64,000 nt of DNA from Linyphia triangularis (taxonomy: Eukaryota; Arthropoda; Arachnida; Araneae; Linyphiidae): positions 27,145,933 through 27,209,932 of the forward strand of contig OZ021724.1 in NCBI GenBank assembly GCA_963978545.1, in the 5' to 3' direction. The notes beneath the pieces were generated by a model. It worked only from the letters and a program-made list of their open reading frames with translations, was not told the DNA's origin and ran no database searches. Made by a program: the position numbers and the translations under genes. Shown here one piece after another: positions 43,613-56,284 of the stretch (position 1 is its first letter; every line of letters starts with the position of its first letter).

Positions 43613-44652
43613 TTTACTTATGAAGACAAATTCAATTTTTTTTATTTGAAAATAAAAGTGCACACTTATAGTCAATCTTAAATCTAATTTTACTTGTCTG
43701 TTTCGGAACTATTGAAGGGGGGGAAGGGGGGGGGGGGGAAGGAAGGAGGAGGGGTGATCATATGAATGCTTGAATTTACTATTAAATGTTTCATACTAAA
43801 CTCTGGATTTGTTAAATTCCTTATCAGCATTTTCTATATATTTTTATCAGTTATTTAAATGTATATGTTATATAAAGTATTAAATTTCAGACACATTTCT
43901 AATACTCTTAATTTTTAAAGTGGGTTTTTATCTTATTTTTTTTTTTGTTTGCGATGCTTCACTTCACTTGCCGCGTAGTTTTGTTTGTGAACTTTTCCTT
44001 TGTTATGTTTCCATCAACTACGCTTTTTTAGTATGATGACCTTACCCAGAACGGACAACTGAACTGGCAAATCGAATAATACTAAGTTGATATTAAGGGA
44101 GGGAGAGGATCAACATTTGTCTGTTTCTACAAGGCAACAATGTCCCGAAAAGCAATCTTCAATTTAAATTTGTTGTATTTGACTTGCATCCTCTTGCAAA
44201 TTGAAAAATGTTTGAAAGCAATGTTCCAGAAAACTTTCTTCCACAACAAATTCAAATTGGAACCGGGCGAAAAACCACAACAACAACAATAAATCGTATA
44301 TGCTGTTTTCCAAGTAACAAAATTTTTCCTGGATCGAAAGCAAGCCACTAACGACAATGTTTTGAACATGCATGCGACATTCGATTTATTTTTGTTGATA
44401 AACAACATTGGATAAGTTTACTTGACAAAAGTCCTGTATACGTAAACAAGCTTTGTTTCCAATTTTTTCCCAATGTCAACTACAGTTGTTTTCAAGAAAG
44501 GTCAGGCTCTATAAAAAAAGTTGTTGTACCCCGCTTTTGGATCGTTGTACTTTTCAACGGGATTTTAAACCGGCGATACGGAGTTCTGCTATGGGTATTG
44601 TGTAGCCCCTTTATTACACTTAATTCGTTTGTTGGTTTTGCCCCTCTACCAC
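43613..44652. other. Unassigned sequence with a G-rich tract
   Basis: Polypurine G-runs at 43716-43757 could form a G-quadruplex. A 93-codon minus-strand frame (44127-44408) is unrecognised. Confidence 0.4.
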
Positions 44653-44690
44653 CATGGGCGCCGCCAGATGGGTACATGAGGGTGCAAATT
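44653..44690 (+). mobile_element. hAT-like element X family, single end
   Basis: CATGGGCGCCGCCAG followed by ATGGGT and GAGGGTGCA matches the left end of element X (5198-5232). No partner end is found nearby, so this is a truncated copy or a related element. Confidence 0.6.
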
Positions 44691-46748
44691 AAAAATAAGG
44701 TGGAGAAAAGTTCTATGATTCACTGGAAATAGAAGTATGGTATAGGTTTTAAAATATTCAATGAATAACAAGTTTAATATATAGCTATAAATTAAAATTT
44801 AATTGAGATAGACAAATGAAATATGGTTCAAACAAAAAAAATATATAAGAGCCTTGCAAAAAATTAACCTTGTGTACTATCAACACCTCTCCCTGAAAAT
44901 CATTCTGCCGGTGACCATATCTACCACCACCTTTTTGAACAATTTAGTTTGTTCATTTTTACTTTGGTAGCCAAATAACTTGAGCATAGGTCCGTATTTA
45001 TCTATAGGCGAACAAAACGGCCGCCAGTTAATGAAAATCAGATTTTAGATACTTGAGTATTATCCCGGCTACCGTTTGTGAACTTTTTGTTAATGAAAAA
45101 AGTTCCAGCCGCCAAGGTTTCTCATAGGTCCGGTTCTGTTCCAACCAGCGTTACTTAACTTTTTCAGGGTGAATTTATAGGCAAACATGAAAATGAATTT
45201 TCCAAGCTGCGAACATAAAGCAGAAATATAATAGTGGTGCAAATTTTGTAATTTTTTCAAGTTTTAAAATTTTACACAGGGATTTCATCTTAAGGTCTTG
45301 TCTCGGATCTAAGTCTAAAATGCATCCTTGCCAGAACCGGCTATTTTGCTTTTTGATCTTTGAACCTCCCATATATAGAGCAGTTCCAATTGGAAAATCC
45401 TCCCCTTTTGTATTCACGTTAAGATGTTTCGGTACAGTATACAGTCTACGTCCTGAAGTCCAATACAACAAACCTATGCACCTTCACATACCCTAAAAAT
45501 AAACATCATTCTAATCCATCGCACACGTCGTTGCTTTTGACCTTAAAACTTAATTATCCCCAATAACTAATTATTTTCACACACTGGCGAATCTCTGAGG
45601 TTCGGTTTACCCGATCATGCCTTCAAAAAGAAAATGAAGCCAGACGTCCTCAATTAAACAAAGCCTGTCATTTCCAATTGTCTTGTTGGTGTTTGGACAG
45701 TATCATTTAAGGGAGGGGAGAGCTTAGTAAATATGAACGATCACCAGAGCCTAGATCCGTGAACCTATTCTGGTTGGAAAAAGTCCATTATAAGAAGTCA
45801 AATGTTTAAAAAAAAATCCTTCTAATCTTAGACATCCGTTCCTGCATGCTTGGGTAGTGCCGTCTAGTTCCTTGTAGATTTTGGGGAGGATTCATCGGTT
45901 TTTACCATTGTCTGTCGATAATGCGTTGATCCGTGATTGTTGTTAGTGGGTGGCGAAATTGGAATAAGGCGGGAGATCTTTCTTGTTGTCTTTTGTGGGG
46001 ATGATATGGTTGGAATATGTGAAAGGGAGTGTGGTCGTTTAGGTAATTGAATTAGATTTTAAGAAAGAGTTTATTCGATGATTGTTTTTTTGTACCGCAT
46101 GGGTGCTTCGTGTTTTGATTGAATGTCCTGAGTTGGAATGTTTGGTTTAAGGTCGATAATGTTGTGCTGAATCCGTGCTGAACCAGTTAATTGAACCGTT
46201 GAGTGCCGAAAAAAATGACTCAACGCCGAAACTTGCCGAAAAAAGTGCGTGTCATGTTTGGCTGGACTTCAAGAATAAATACATTTCAGTGTTTATTTAG
46301 TTGAAGTTGTGCTGTGAAAAGTTTGTCATAACAGGAGGTGTTGGAGCTCGTTTTTATGTTGAATGCCTAGTGTCTGAAGAACTAAACAAACACATTCTCA
46401 ATTCTGTTAATGTCGTTTTAAAATCCGTGAAACTGCCGTCTGAACTATTTCTATTAGCTTGTTTTATCTTAGCAATTAATAAATCAATAATCATATTGCA
46501 ATTACTCTTCTCTGATAATTTTTGTTATGGCTTGTGCAAATAAGGAAGCATAGTAAATCACTTTACGACAGAAAAAAACTCAGCATAGTTAGAATGGTGG
46601 TAAGCCGTGAAACACTGTACACAGACAGACACAGATATAACAAGAAACATTATTTGTTGAAAAACATGCCAGAACACCACGGAATTTAAGAAAACTGTTA
46701 TGAAGGGGACACAACCATTAAGATGTGAACTTAGCGACTAACTTACTC
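44691..46748. other. Unassigned sequence
   Basis: A 98-codon minus-strand frame (45175-45471) has mixed composition but no family I recognise. Near 45000-45160 CATAGGTCCG occurs twice. Near 46205-46250 GCCGAAA words repeat. No gene is supported. Confidence 0.4.
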
Positions 46749-46760
46749 GGAAAACCATGA

Positions 46761-46938
46761 TTGGTTGTTTTCAGATTATCTGGCGCCGTCAGCAACGCAA
46801 GGGCTATAATGCGCCGAAATATTCGTCATTTGACAAGCCAACATACATTTACAAACACCCATGCCTTACACGGGACTCGAACCTGCAACCTCGCGGTCTA
46901 GAAGCTAGCACGCTAACCACTATACCGTTTGGTCGGCC
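46761..46938 (-). mobile_element. SINE1, full-length copy (178 bp)
   Basis: Complete family-1 SINE on the minus strand: head beginning GGCCGACC, A and B boxes, body and AACCAA tail. TSD GGAAAACCATGA (46749-46760) and GGAAAAACATGA (46939-46950), one mismatch. Confidence 0.95.
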
Positions 46939-46950
46939 GGAAAAACATGA

Positions 46951-47414
46951 AAACCCCCGCATGAAATCGTTACTGTGACGCAGGTTAGTCGATCAGGCAG
47001 AAGTGGGTGGAAAGCGTGTCAACCCGCAATTAACATAATACTTTAAACTTGGATTTATAACTCAATAAATAACTAACTCTCTTTTAATAGTTAGTAGTTT
47101 CTTTTACTCCAGATAACTAACTTAAATCAGTGTTCCTCTGTAACTAATCATTCGACTCATAGACTATGAATTTGAAACAAGTTTATTTCTATATTGCCTT
47201 TACTTATTTCAAACAAATTAGTATACCTTAAGAAAAGCACTGTTATATTTTAACTGATAAATAGAAATGTACAAAATAAACGTTTCGATGAGTGAAAAGG
47301 AATTAGTGCTATGGATACATCTGAAATCTGCGAAATAAGAGACGAATGGTTAGTTATTTAGGGTTAACTGCATTTTTATATTTTAACGCTGTCTAGGAAT
47401 CTCATGACTTCTGA
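46951..47414. other. Unassigned AT-rich sequence
   Basis: Nothing recognised. Confidence 0.5.
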
Positions 47415-47425
47415 TCTAGCTATGG

Positions 47426-47603
47426 TTGGTTGTTTTCAGATTATCTGGCGCCGTCAGCAACACGAGAGCTATAATGCGCCGAAACATTCGTCATTTTACA
47501 AGCCAACATACATTTACAAACACCCATGCCTTACACGGGACTTGAACCCGCAATCTCGCGGTCTAGAAGATAGCACGCTAACCACTATACCGTTTGGTCG
47601 GCC
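47426..47603 (-). mobile_element. SINE1, full-length copy (178 bp)
   Basis: Same length as the 46761 copy, with complete head, body and tail. A perfect 11-bp TSD TCTAGCTATGG lies at 47415-47425 and 47604-47614. A 136-codon plus-strand frame passes through it by chance. Confidence 0.95.
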
Positions 47604-47614
47604 TCTAGCTATGG

Positions 47615-48514
47615 ATAAGACGATGCTGGTCTTTCTGAGCATTAAAATTCCTCACAGTATCATCTCCGTTAATGGACACTTTTCAATACTCATCGAAGGC
47701 CACCAACCATTTTCTCAAAACCCCATTCCACACATAATCTTCAACAAGACCTCTCCAGCTGGGTATGACGCCATCCATTCAACCAAGATCTTCCTCCCAA
47801 AGAATCTCACGTAACACAAAGCAACTTCAATACCCTAGGCGGTCTCTTTAATGTATTTCACCAAAGGCCCCCCCGTTCTTAGTATCACCTGTTGAATCCG
47901 ACCCGATATTTAACTTCTGGAGGATTTTTTTTTTATATGGAAAAAATTGCGAAATAATGGGGTGTGTCGGACAAAAGGGGGACCATCCTTGGTGAACGGT
48001 AGGTTAGGCCCATTGCTGATCGCTCGGCTGGAATGGTGTCTGTTTTTTTGTGATGGTAAATATCTTCAATGAGGGATGGTGGTGATAGGGCACTTCAGAG
48101 GTGATGTGGTGGAGGAGGGATCTTTGTGGCTGGGTTGTACTCGTGCAAAGTTGCGATTAATTTGGTAAATATTTAGTAGGTTAAATATTATGTTCATGTT
48201 TTGTAAGTGGAAATACATAAAAACATACGTACTATGGGTATCTTTTAGAAATGAATATATGCGTGGCTTGCATGAGGTCTTGCATTTATAGTTAAAGTCG
48301 AGTAATTTTTTTGCAAATTGGAACTGTAGTAATATGGCTTTAAACGTTGTTACGTACTTCCTCGTGTAGAGTTGAATAATGTTCATCGTGTAAAGTGTGA
48401 CTGCTGATAAATGCCGCAGATTCGTGATGAAAAGTAGACTACTAATGTTCTTTATGACAGAATATTTCAGAATTTACTTTAAGACTACAATTTAATTTAT
48501 TATATTGAATGAAC
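47615..48514. other. Unassigned sequence
   Basis: A minus-strand 106-codon frame (48066-48386) is unrecognised. No gene is supported. Confidence 0.45.
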
Positions 48515-48770
48515 TGCCTATGTTCTTTATTGTACAGCGTGTATTACTAATGTTCTTCATTGTACAGCGTGTATTACTAATGTTCTTCATTGTACAGAGT
48601 ATACTATTAATTTTCTTCATTATATACTGTGTGTATTACTAATGTTCTTCATTATATACAGTGTGTATTACTAATGTTCTTCATTATACAGTATGTACTA
48701 CTAATGTTTTTTTTTATTTATTATGTTATTGTTTTATTTACTAATGTTAGACAGGGTGTACTGGTAATGT
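48515..48770 (+). repeat. 30-bp minisatellite, plus orientation
   Basis: Tandem units of about 30 bp built on TACTAATGTTCTTCATTGTA plus CAG(C/A)GTGTAT. About seven to eight units, degrading to the right. The inverted counterpart is at 49614-50250. Confidence 0.9.
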
Positions 48771-49613
48771 TATGCACAATTATAATTAATCAAGTTTTTT
48801 TTTAGTTTTTTTATTTAAAAATAATTTAATTTTTCAACTATTTTATCGCATGACGGAAAATACTTTTGGGGCTAAAAACTATTCATGGCAGAATTCGTTG
48901 TTGACCATTGTTGACTGATTTTACCTCAGAACGTTCAACTTCAGAGAACAGATCCTAATGATTTCAAATATTTGTAAATAATATCGCGCGTATTCCTCCT
49001 CATAGCCATTTTATGATACTTCGCACACTTGCCCAACGCTGTTTTCTGGCTTTTCGCACTTTGGATAGCTAGCCAAGAATACTCCAGCGAGCAATTTGAG
49101 CAGATGCTTCCACGATGAGATCGTCAAAGAGGGGGGGGGGAGATGAACAATGATTTTCCTCCACCCTTTTGACGACTACCCCCTACCACCAGCAATGATG
49201 AGAATCCTAGTTACATCTCAAACATTTTCCACCAAATATGCTAAGTAACCCTTTTCAGATGAATAATTGTGCTGTGAAGCTGCAAAAATTTGTAACATAA
49301 AGAGGACTATCTCTTTATCATTGTAATGATTTAGGGGATGGAGGGAGTTATATCGCTTCTTCCTGTGGAGCGTCGGTGGCTGCATTGTTGTGTTTTGTCT
49401 ATTTATCTGTGCCTGTTGCGGGTGCTATGCATTTCTGTCTAACCTATGTTTGAACTCCCTAAGTTTAAAAAAATCTGAATAAAGCAGATGATTCCTCTAC
49501 TTTTGTGTTTTTATTTTTAAAAAAGTTTTTTTTTTTTAAATAAAATATAAAGTATCATTTGAAATTGAGTTGTTTACTTTAGATAATGCAATTCGTTTTA
49601 ATCTACGATGAAA
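48771..49613. other. Spacer between inverted minisatellites
   Basis: Unassigned, with a G-run near 49131. It would form the loop if the flanking arrays paired. Confidence 0.5.
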
Positions 49614-50250
49614 AATGCTAGTAGGATACTCTGTGTAATAAAGAACATTAGTAGTACACTCTGTAATGAACATTAATAGTACACTCTGTGTAATGAAGAA
49701 CATTAATGTTACACTCTGTGTAATGAAGAACATTTATAGTACACCCTGTGTAATGAAGAACATTAGAGGTACACTTTTTGTAATGAATATCAGTGGTACA
49801 CTCCGTGTAATGAAAAACATTAGTAGTACAGTGTGTATTAAGTAACATTAGTAGTACACTCTGTGTATTAAAGAACAGCAGTAGTACTCTGTAATAATCA
49901 GTACATCAGTAATATTCTGTATAATGAGGAGCATAATCGGTCCATTCTTCTCAATAAAATAAATTTTAGTCTATCTTTGTCATAATGAACATTAGTAGTT
50001 CTCTTTTCATCTTACAAAAAAATTCGCATTCACCCTTTACTTGATGAAGAACATTAGTCAACGATGACATACATTAATTTTTTACTTTACCCAATGAAAA
50101 ATATTTGCATTGTGCTGCACAGAGTGAAGAACATTTGCTTTCCACTCTATACAAAAAAGAACAATCGACAAGATGAAGAACGTTACTGATCCACCTTTCA
50201 TAAATTGGTTTGGTGTGATCCTCTTTACATAAAGTAATGAATTAGTAAAA
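49614..50250 (-). repeat. 30-bp minisatellite, inverted orientation
   Basis: Units of TAATGAAGAACATTA(A/G)TAGT with ACACTCTGTG, the reverse complement of the 48515 array. Clean from about 49620 to 49930, then diverged to about 50250. The minus-strand frames encode a ten-residue repeat (such as HYTECTINVL) only because 30 is a multiple of three. Confidence 0.88.
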
Positions 50251-52545
50251 TACTTCAATGTAATTTTATTGGTTTCAAAAGACATCCATCACAGTTTAAA
50301 CTTTAGTTTCGCTAGTATTTCCAAACACTGTCTGAAAACGGAGCATTATTTAAAGTCATTAATTCACAAGGATTTATTATTTGGCATTGAATAACTTATG
50401 TAAACAATGCTAACTTTAGTAACATTGGACAACTTATAAAAGTTGACAAATGCAGTGCCCCTTTTAAACATTCTGGAATCGAACCGTCTTTTCTGAAATC
50501 AAACTTCAGAAAATTTGAATTTGTTTCCGAGAAACTTCCCGATGTCTTTTGATGTGACGTTTGAATCCTCCTGAAATCGGCGATTATTTTATTTGTGTTT
50601 TGCTTTTCATCGACATTCGATGAAACTTTTGGATGTGGAGGGGTAAAGTTTTAATGAATTCGTAAAACCGAATCTCGTCTTGTTTTAGTTTCGTTTTGCA
50701 GTCAAAAGAACCGAGCAAATAGTTTGGATTAGTGATTTGCATTGGGCATCCTATTGGATGATGCATTCGATATGCGGGTCCGTCTGATCGGTTTGGATGT
50801 TTGGCTTGAATACTATTCCAAGATCCATTTCCTTTTCAGTGAGTGGAAGGTAAAAATTTATGAATAAATAGAGTTGGAAACGTAAGCTGTAGTTGCTGGT
50901 TTCTGTAACTTATTTTGACTGTTGCTGAATTCGGATACGAACTTGGGTCGATATCGATATGAATGTAAAGAAAATCGATTTAATATTGTATTGTATCTTT
51001 ATCTTACATTTTTTATTACTGAAGTAAATATTCTAATCGTGCATCTTGTTCGAAATAATTAGTTTGTAAGATTCTATTTCGAATGTAGAATTTATATTTT
51101 ATATTAAAACACCGATTTTTACGGGATTAATGTATAGGCTTTTACGGTATATACATTTTCGAAACATTTTTCTTTTACACTTTCTATTTATATAGCATCA
51201 ATTTATTGTTTATTGTCGTGTTTCTTATATTTTATTCGTTATTTGTCTATACGGCGTATTCGCAAAACAAATTTTCGAAAGTGTTTGTTCCATTGTGGTA
51301 TTCTGAGAACATATTGTAAACAACTCATTACAGTTCGCCCATAGCAAAACTTCAATATCCAACATCTAAATCCTACCATTATTGTATTCCAATCTTTTTT
51401 TTTTTAAAAAAAGAAAGAAAAACCATAGAATCTAATGCCTTTTCCAACTACAAAAACCATGTGACAAAAATAAGCCTTATTTTTCAATCGGAATAGGAAA
51501 GAAAAAGATAATAAATAGAACATTCTTTTTTTCTCCTTCTTTCTCCTCTACAACAAAATCGTCTGCTTCGACAGAGATGCCAGATTCTCCTCTCACTCTC
51601 TTGTGAGAGTGAGTGATGGACGATCGTCCAAGCGATCGCAGGCGGAATAAAGACGCGACAGTCGGAGAAATTGCGTTCTCAGGCGTTCGTTCGAGAGAAG
51701 TTGCGTTCTATAGAAAAAATAAGGTTAGTTAATGATAGGGAATGTTTCGTCATAATTTCTCTTAGTGACGTCATTGTTAGTACGAGAGTACAATTGACTG
51801 TGAACAGCTTTGTTTAACATCTTATGATATTTTTTGTTGAATTCCGATGAAGTATTCAACTATATATTTCGAGAATATATTTTTTATTTTTAACACCAAA
51901 TACTAGATGAAGATACATTTAATGAAAAGGAAATATTTGGAAATTTTTTAAGCTGAAACTGTGATTTTTATCCTATTTTATATTAACCATGTGACCTGCA
52001 TCTTCTATGAAATTTCCGGTGTAGTATGATTTCGGTTCGTTTAACATTGTTGGGTATTTTAGCAATTTAATTTTTCATTGAACAGATTTTTCAAAGATAT
52101 TTAATTGCTGTAAATTTCTCTAGTTGTGTTTTTTCACTTTAATTTCTGTAAATTTTCCTCGCTGTTTATTTTTTTCCCATCAAGCATTTTTGTTTTTTAC
52201 ACACATTCAATAATCTAAACTCATCCCCCTCCCCCTTTATTAATTGTTTACTGGTTACACGTTCATAGTTATATTTTCTCTTGGAATTACAGTAAAACAT
52301 AGATCGAAACAATTGAGGACTGGTGGCGTTCGAATAACTAATTTTTCAATTAACCGATCATTCACGAGAAACTAAGTTACACCTGTGTCATAGGAGCAAT
52401 ATAAAACAGAGAAACAAGGGTGTTAGACTCAAAACTGTATAAATTTTGCATCACACGTCTTACTAATTAGTTTACGTAAGCTTACTTTACATTAAAGTAA
52501 GCCCGAAATTTTGAAATGGTTTTACAGTTTAGGTTAACCGAAGTT
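50251..52545. other. Unassigned sequence
   Basis: Mostly AT-rich. The GC-richer island at 51590-51725 is listed separately. Short frames near 50584-50766 are unrecognised. Confidence 0.45.
51590..51725 (+). promoter_or_regulatory. Candidate GC-rich promoter / untranslated exon
   Basis: An island of CG-rich sequence in AT-rich DNA. It holds a CACTCTC-TTGT-GAGAGTG hairpin (51594-51611), a perfect 12-bp palindrome GGACGATCGTCC (51618-51629), GCGATCGC, and a TTGCGTTCT word repeated at 51670 and 51701. It ends with AAG/GTTAGT (51721-51729), a plausible splice donor. No coding frame or acceptor is seen. The role is inferred only. Confidence 0.25.
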
Positions 52546-52556
52546 TCGGTATTCGG

Positions 52557-52739
52557 TTGGTTGGTTGTTTTCAGATTATCTGGCGCCGTCAGCAACACGA
52601 GGGCTATAATGCGCCAAAACATTCGTCATTAGACAAGCCAACATACATTTACAAACACCCATCCCTTACACGAGACTCGAACCCGCAACCTAGTGGTCTA
52701 GAAGCTAGCACGCTAACCACTATACCGTTTGATCGGCGA
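52557..52739 (-). mobile_element. SINE1, full-length copy
   Basis: Complete family-1 SINE with an extra AACC unit in the tail (TTGGTTGGTTG on the plus strand). A perfect 11-bp TSD TCGGTATTCGG lies at 52546-52556 and 52740-52750. Confidence 0.95.
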
Positions 52740-52750
52740 TCGGTATTCGG

Positions 52751-53225
52751 ATAACCACTCCTACTCGATTCCATCTCAGCGGATTTTGTAACTCATATGA
52801 TCAATTTTCTATTAACCCTCTAATGACGTCAACTCACCAGCAAACAGTTACGAGCCCCGCTACCCTCTTATCTCATAGCCTTTGAATAGGGACAACTGTC
52901 AGGAAATAGGGGTTCCTTTTCAGACGGAATGGTGCGTCCTCATTAACATGATCGATGACCGCGTCGGAAGCATCCCCCACATTGCCATCCTCATGTGCAC
53001 ATTTCTGTGGAAAGCATCTTGTTTTAGTGTGCTTGGGATTCGCTGAGTTGGTTTATTTCGGATTTTTCGTGTCTGCAAGAGGGACTGCACCGGAACTTCG
53101 TTATACATTGGGACAGGCTTACTTGATTTCAATGGATACGCTATAACGATGTGTGAACCGGTTTTTACTATGCCCTGATTGCAACGATGTTGGCCGATTC
53201 GTTAAAACTCGTATAGTATCCGTGG
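52751..53225. other. Unassigned, GC-richer sequence
   Basis: Overlapping 70-codon (minus) and 63-codon (plus) frames lie at 52920-53146, with no recognisable domain. Confidence 0.4.
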
Positions 53226-53890
53226 TAGACTGAGAGGCGACTGCAATTTTTGGATCCCATCAAACATCATTCTGAATTTTTTTATAGAAATTAGAGAAAA
53301 GTGAGTAGATTACGAATCCACTGGTCTGCCGTGGCAAAGATGGCCGAAACTGGTCAAAATCGACTTTTAATAAGTTGAACTAAATCCAATTGCCAAATGC
53401 GTCATGACTTGCCAAATAATGAGCAATTTTTTATTTTATTTGGTAACCCTCACTCTTTAATTTTCAATTAAGAAGGTTGCAGACGATTCAGATATCTGAC
53501 GACGGTCTACTTGCATCTATTAAAAGGGAGCCAAGTTGGCAAAAAATATTACGTCACTTATGACGTAACTGATGTCGCCAATTTGGCTTACTTTTAAAAT
53601 ATTTAAGTTTTCCGAGCCAAAGATCAGAAATCGTTTGCGCTTTTTCTAATTGAAAATCAAAATGAAGCGGGTTGCCAGACGAATAAGTTTGTTCTATTTA
53701 TGGCAAGTTATGACATATTTGGCAATCGGATTTTAGTTTAACTCATTTCAAGTCGGTTTTTGATCAGTTTCGGCCATTTTTGCCACGGCAGACCAGTGGA
53801 TTCCTAATCTACCCACTTTTCTCCAATTTCTATAAAAAATTCAGAATGATGTTCGATGGGGTTCAAAAATTGCTGTCGCCTCTCGGACTA
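53226..53890. mobile_element. Complete palindromic (foldback) DNA element, 665 bp
   Basis: Almost the whole element is an inverted repeat. The left end TAGACTGAGAGGCGACTGCA and the reversed right end TAGTCCGAGAGGCGACAGCA match at 17 of 20 positions. The arms (about 53226-53480 and 53630-53890) stay similar through CTGGTCTGCCGTGGCAAA, TAAATCCAATTGCCAAAT and GCAGACGATT. The centre has TTACGTCACTTATGACGTAA. Ends in TA fit TA-target insertion, but no independent TSD is separable. Non-coding. At least five other copies or fragments lie in this window. Confidence 0.9.
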
Positions 53891-55699
53891 TGGTTAAAAA
53901 AGTAAAATATTAATTTAAACTTAAAAGCGCTTATTTTCTTGTTGTTATCAACATGTATTTAAGATTAAAACAAAAATATATGTGCAGGTTATCAATATTA
54001 CTATAAAAGCTGTGATATGGCCGGAACTATATCTTGACGCGGAAGGATCAGTCCTAAAGCGGTGTACTCAAGGTTCAAGTAATGCTGTTCCCGAAGTATA
54101 GATCGTGATCTGAACGAGAAAGGGAGAGAGAGTTTTCCCCTAAGAGGCCGATACTCATTTGCGTCTCGCATAGGAGAGAACTCGAGTTGGAAGTAATATA
54201 GGTCCACGTCTAACTGGGTGGTTTAAATGGTTTTTAAAATTAATGTGTTACAGTGTTAAGAAATCGTTTTAAAATTAGATTTTCCATATTTAAATTAGTT
54301 ATTTAACTATTCAAAGCAACCAGTCGAGTTTATTTTTTAAAGAGAGTGAATTGTGAAAGTGTAAATACTGTAGACGTGTATTTTCCCATCAGATTTGTGT
54401 AGAGGATTTAATAGAATTGAAACTTTCTTCTAGGAATATTTTAGTTAGTAAAATACGGAATATTTACTGGAGTATCTTAAGAGTTCTGATAACATGAACT
54501 TTTGAATGATAATAATAATGTCTACATAATTGGTTTTTAGTCTTTTGGATATTGGATTGGATGATATAATTTTTTTAAAGCCAACAGAAAATTAATTTAA
54601 AATTTTCTTTCCTACTTTTCTGGATAGTATAATGAAATCTCGTTGTGATATATCTATCTTCAAAGACAATTTTAACAAAAATATATAATATTGTCGCTTT
54701 TTAATAAAACTAATTTTTGGTCCCATACTTTTATTATCATGATTCTGCAATTTGTAGAATAATCAGATTTTTTTTCTCTTACAAATCAGGCATGTTTGCG
54801 TACAAAAAATAAACTTGTGTAAATATACATTTTTTACTCCTATTTTCACGTATTTTCAAACATTTTTATCCTTGTTTTTCATCTAAGCTTCATAAATAAT
54901 GTAAAACGTGCTGGAAGTTTTCTAGTGAGGGCTTTTTTTTTTCTGTTATCAAAGAAAAAGTATCAAAAGTGGATTTCGTTTGCCTTTGAAAGAAAAGACC
55001 ATTCTTTAAGCTTGTTTTCCTTCACTTTTTTTATTTGGCTGGTCCGAAAATCCGTTTTTCGAATTTTGTTGTTGTTGTTATCTTTTATTCCGTGAGAAAT
55101 ATATTCCATTGATAGGAAAAGGTGGGTGGAATAACAATCTGGTTTACAGAAGAGCCAATCTTGGCACGACAAACTGATTTTCGCCAAATCCCCAATGCAG
55201 CCAGTTATCTAAAGATAGATTTCCTATTCAAATTTATTTAAGAGAAATTTATTGTTTCTCGTCTGGTATTGTACGTTTTCATATCTTTCTTGTGCAGTTT
55301 ATCGCATTCCGTTTTAGGCATATTAGTTTCAGTTTTGTGTGTATATGTTACTGGCAATATATGAAACGCCGGCTTTCTATAAAATACCTAGACACTTTAC
55401 ATAATGCTGGTCGTTTTTAAGCAAAGTGTGAAATTATAAAATTTATTATATACTTTTCCTATGCATTGTATAGAATACATAGGCATTCAATGGAATGATT
55501 AATACTATTTCGACATATGAAAAATATCATTATAAAGCTACTATTTTAAAAAGCATGCATTCCTCAAAAATACAAATATCATTTTGAAAATATAATGAGA
55601 GTGGCATTAAAAAATTTCATTTTTATTTGCATATTGTAAATAAAAATTGCACAAAACAAAATTTCTTATTAAAGCAAGCAAAACTTTCATATTCTATAA
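53891..55699. other. Unassigned AT-rich sequence
   Basis: A GC-richer patch (54010-54210) holds a 68-codon minus-strand frame with no recognised family. No gene is supported. Confidence 0.4.
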
Positions 55700-56270
55700 T
55701 ATGAAATATAATATAATACAATATAATAATATAATTATATACATATAATACAATATAATAATATAATTATATACATATAATACAATATAATAATATAATT
55801 ATATACATATAATACAATATAATAATATAATTATATACATATAATACAATATAATAATATAATTATATACATATAATACAATATAATTATATACATATAA
55901 TACAATATAATAATATAATTATATACATATAATACAATATAATAATATAATTATATACATATAATACAATATAATAATATAATTATATACATATAATACA
56001 ATATAATAATATAATTATATACATATAATACAATATAATAATATAATTATATACATATAATACAATATAATAATATAATTATATACATATAATACAATAT
56101 AATAATATAATTATATACATATAATACAATATAATAATATAATTATATACATATAATACAATATAATAATATAATTATATACATATAATACAATATAATA
56201 ATATAATTATATACATATAATACAATATAATAATATAATTATATACATATAATACAATTATAATATAAAT
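55700..56270. repeat. 32-bp AT minisatellite, about 17-18 near-identical units
   Basis: The unit is CATATAATACAATATAATAA followed by TATAATTATATA (32 bp). Units are almost identical. One near 55880 lacks about 9 bp. A run of TA-rich palindromes (ATATAATTATAT) recurs in every unit. It lies directly upstream of a retroposon-like tail. Confidence 0.97.
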
Positions 56271-56284
56271 ATAATATTCAATGA

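Noticed and set aside
47404..47814. 136-codon plus-strand frame, the second longest in the window
   Set aside because: The first 60 codons are antisense SINE1. The remainder has no recognisable domain.
49536..49848. Protein with ten-residue repeats (HYTECTINVL type)
   Set aside because: It is a translation of the 30-bp minisatellite, and the frame has no start context or flanking exon signals.
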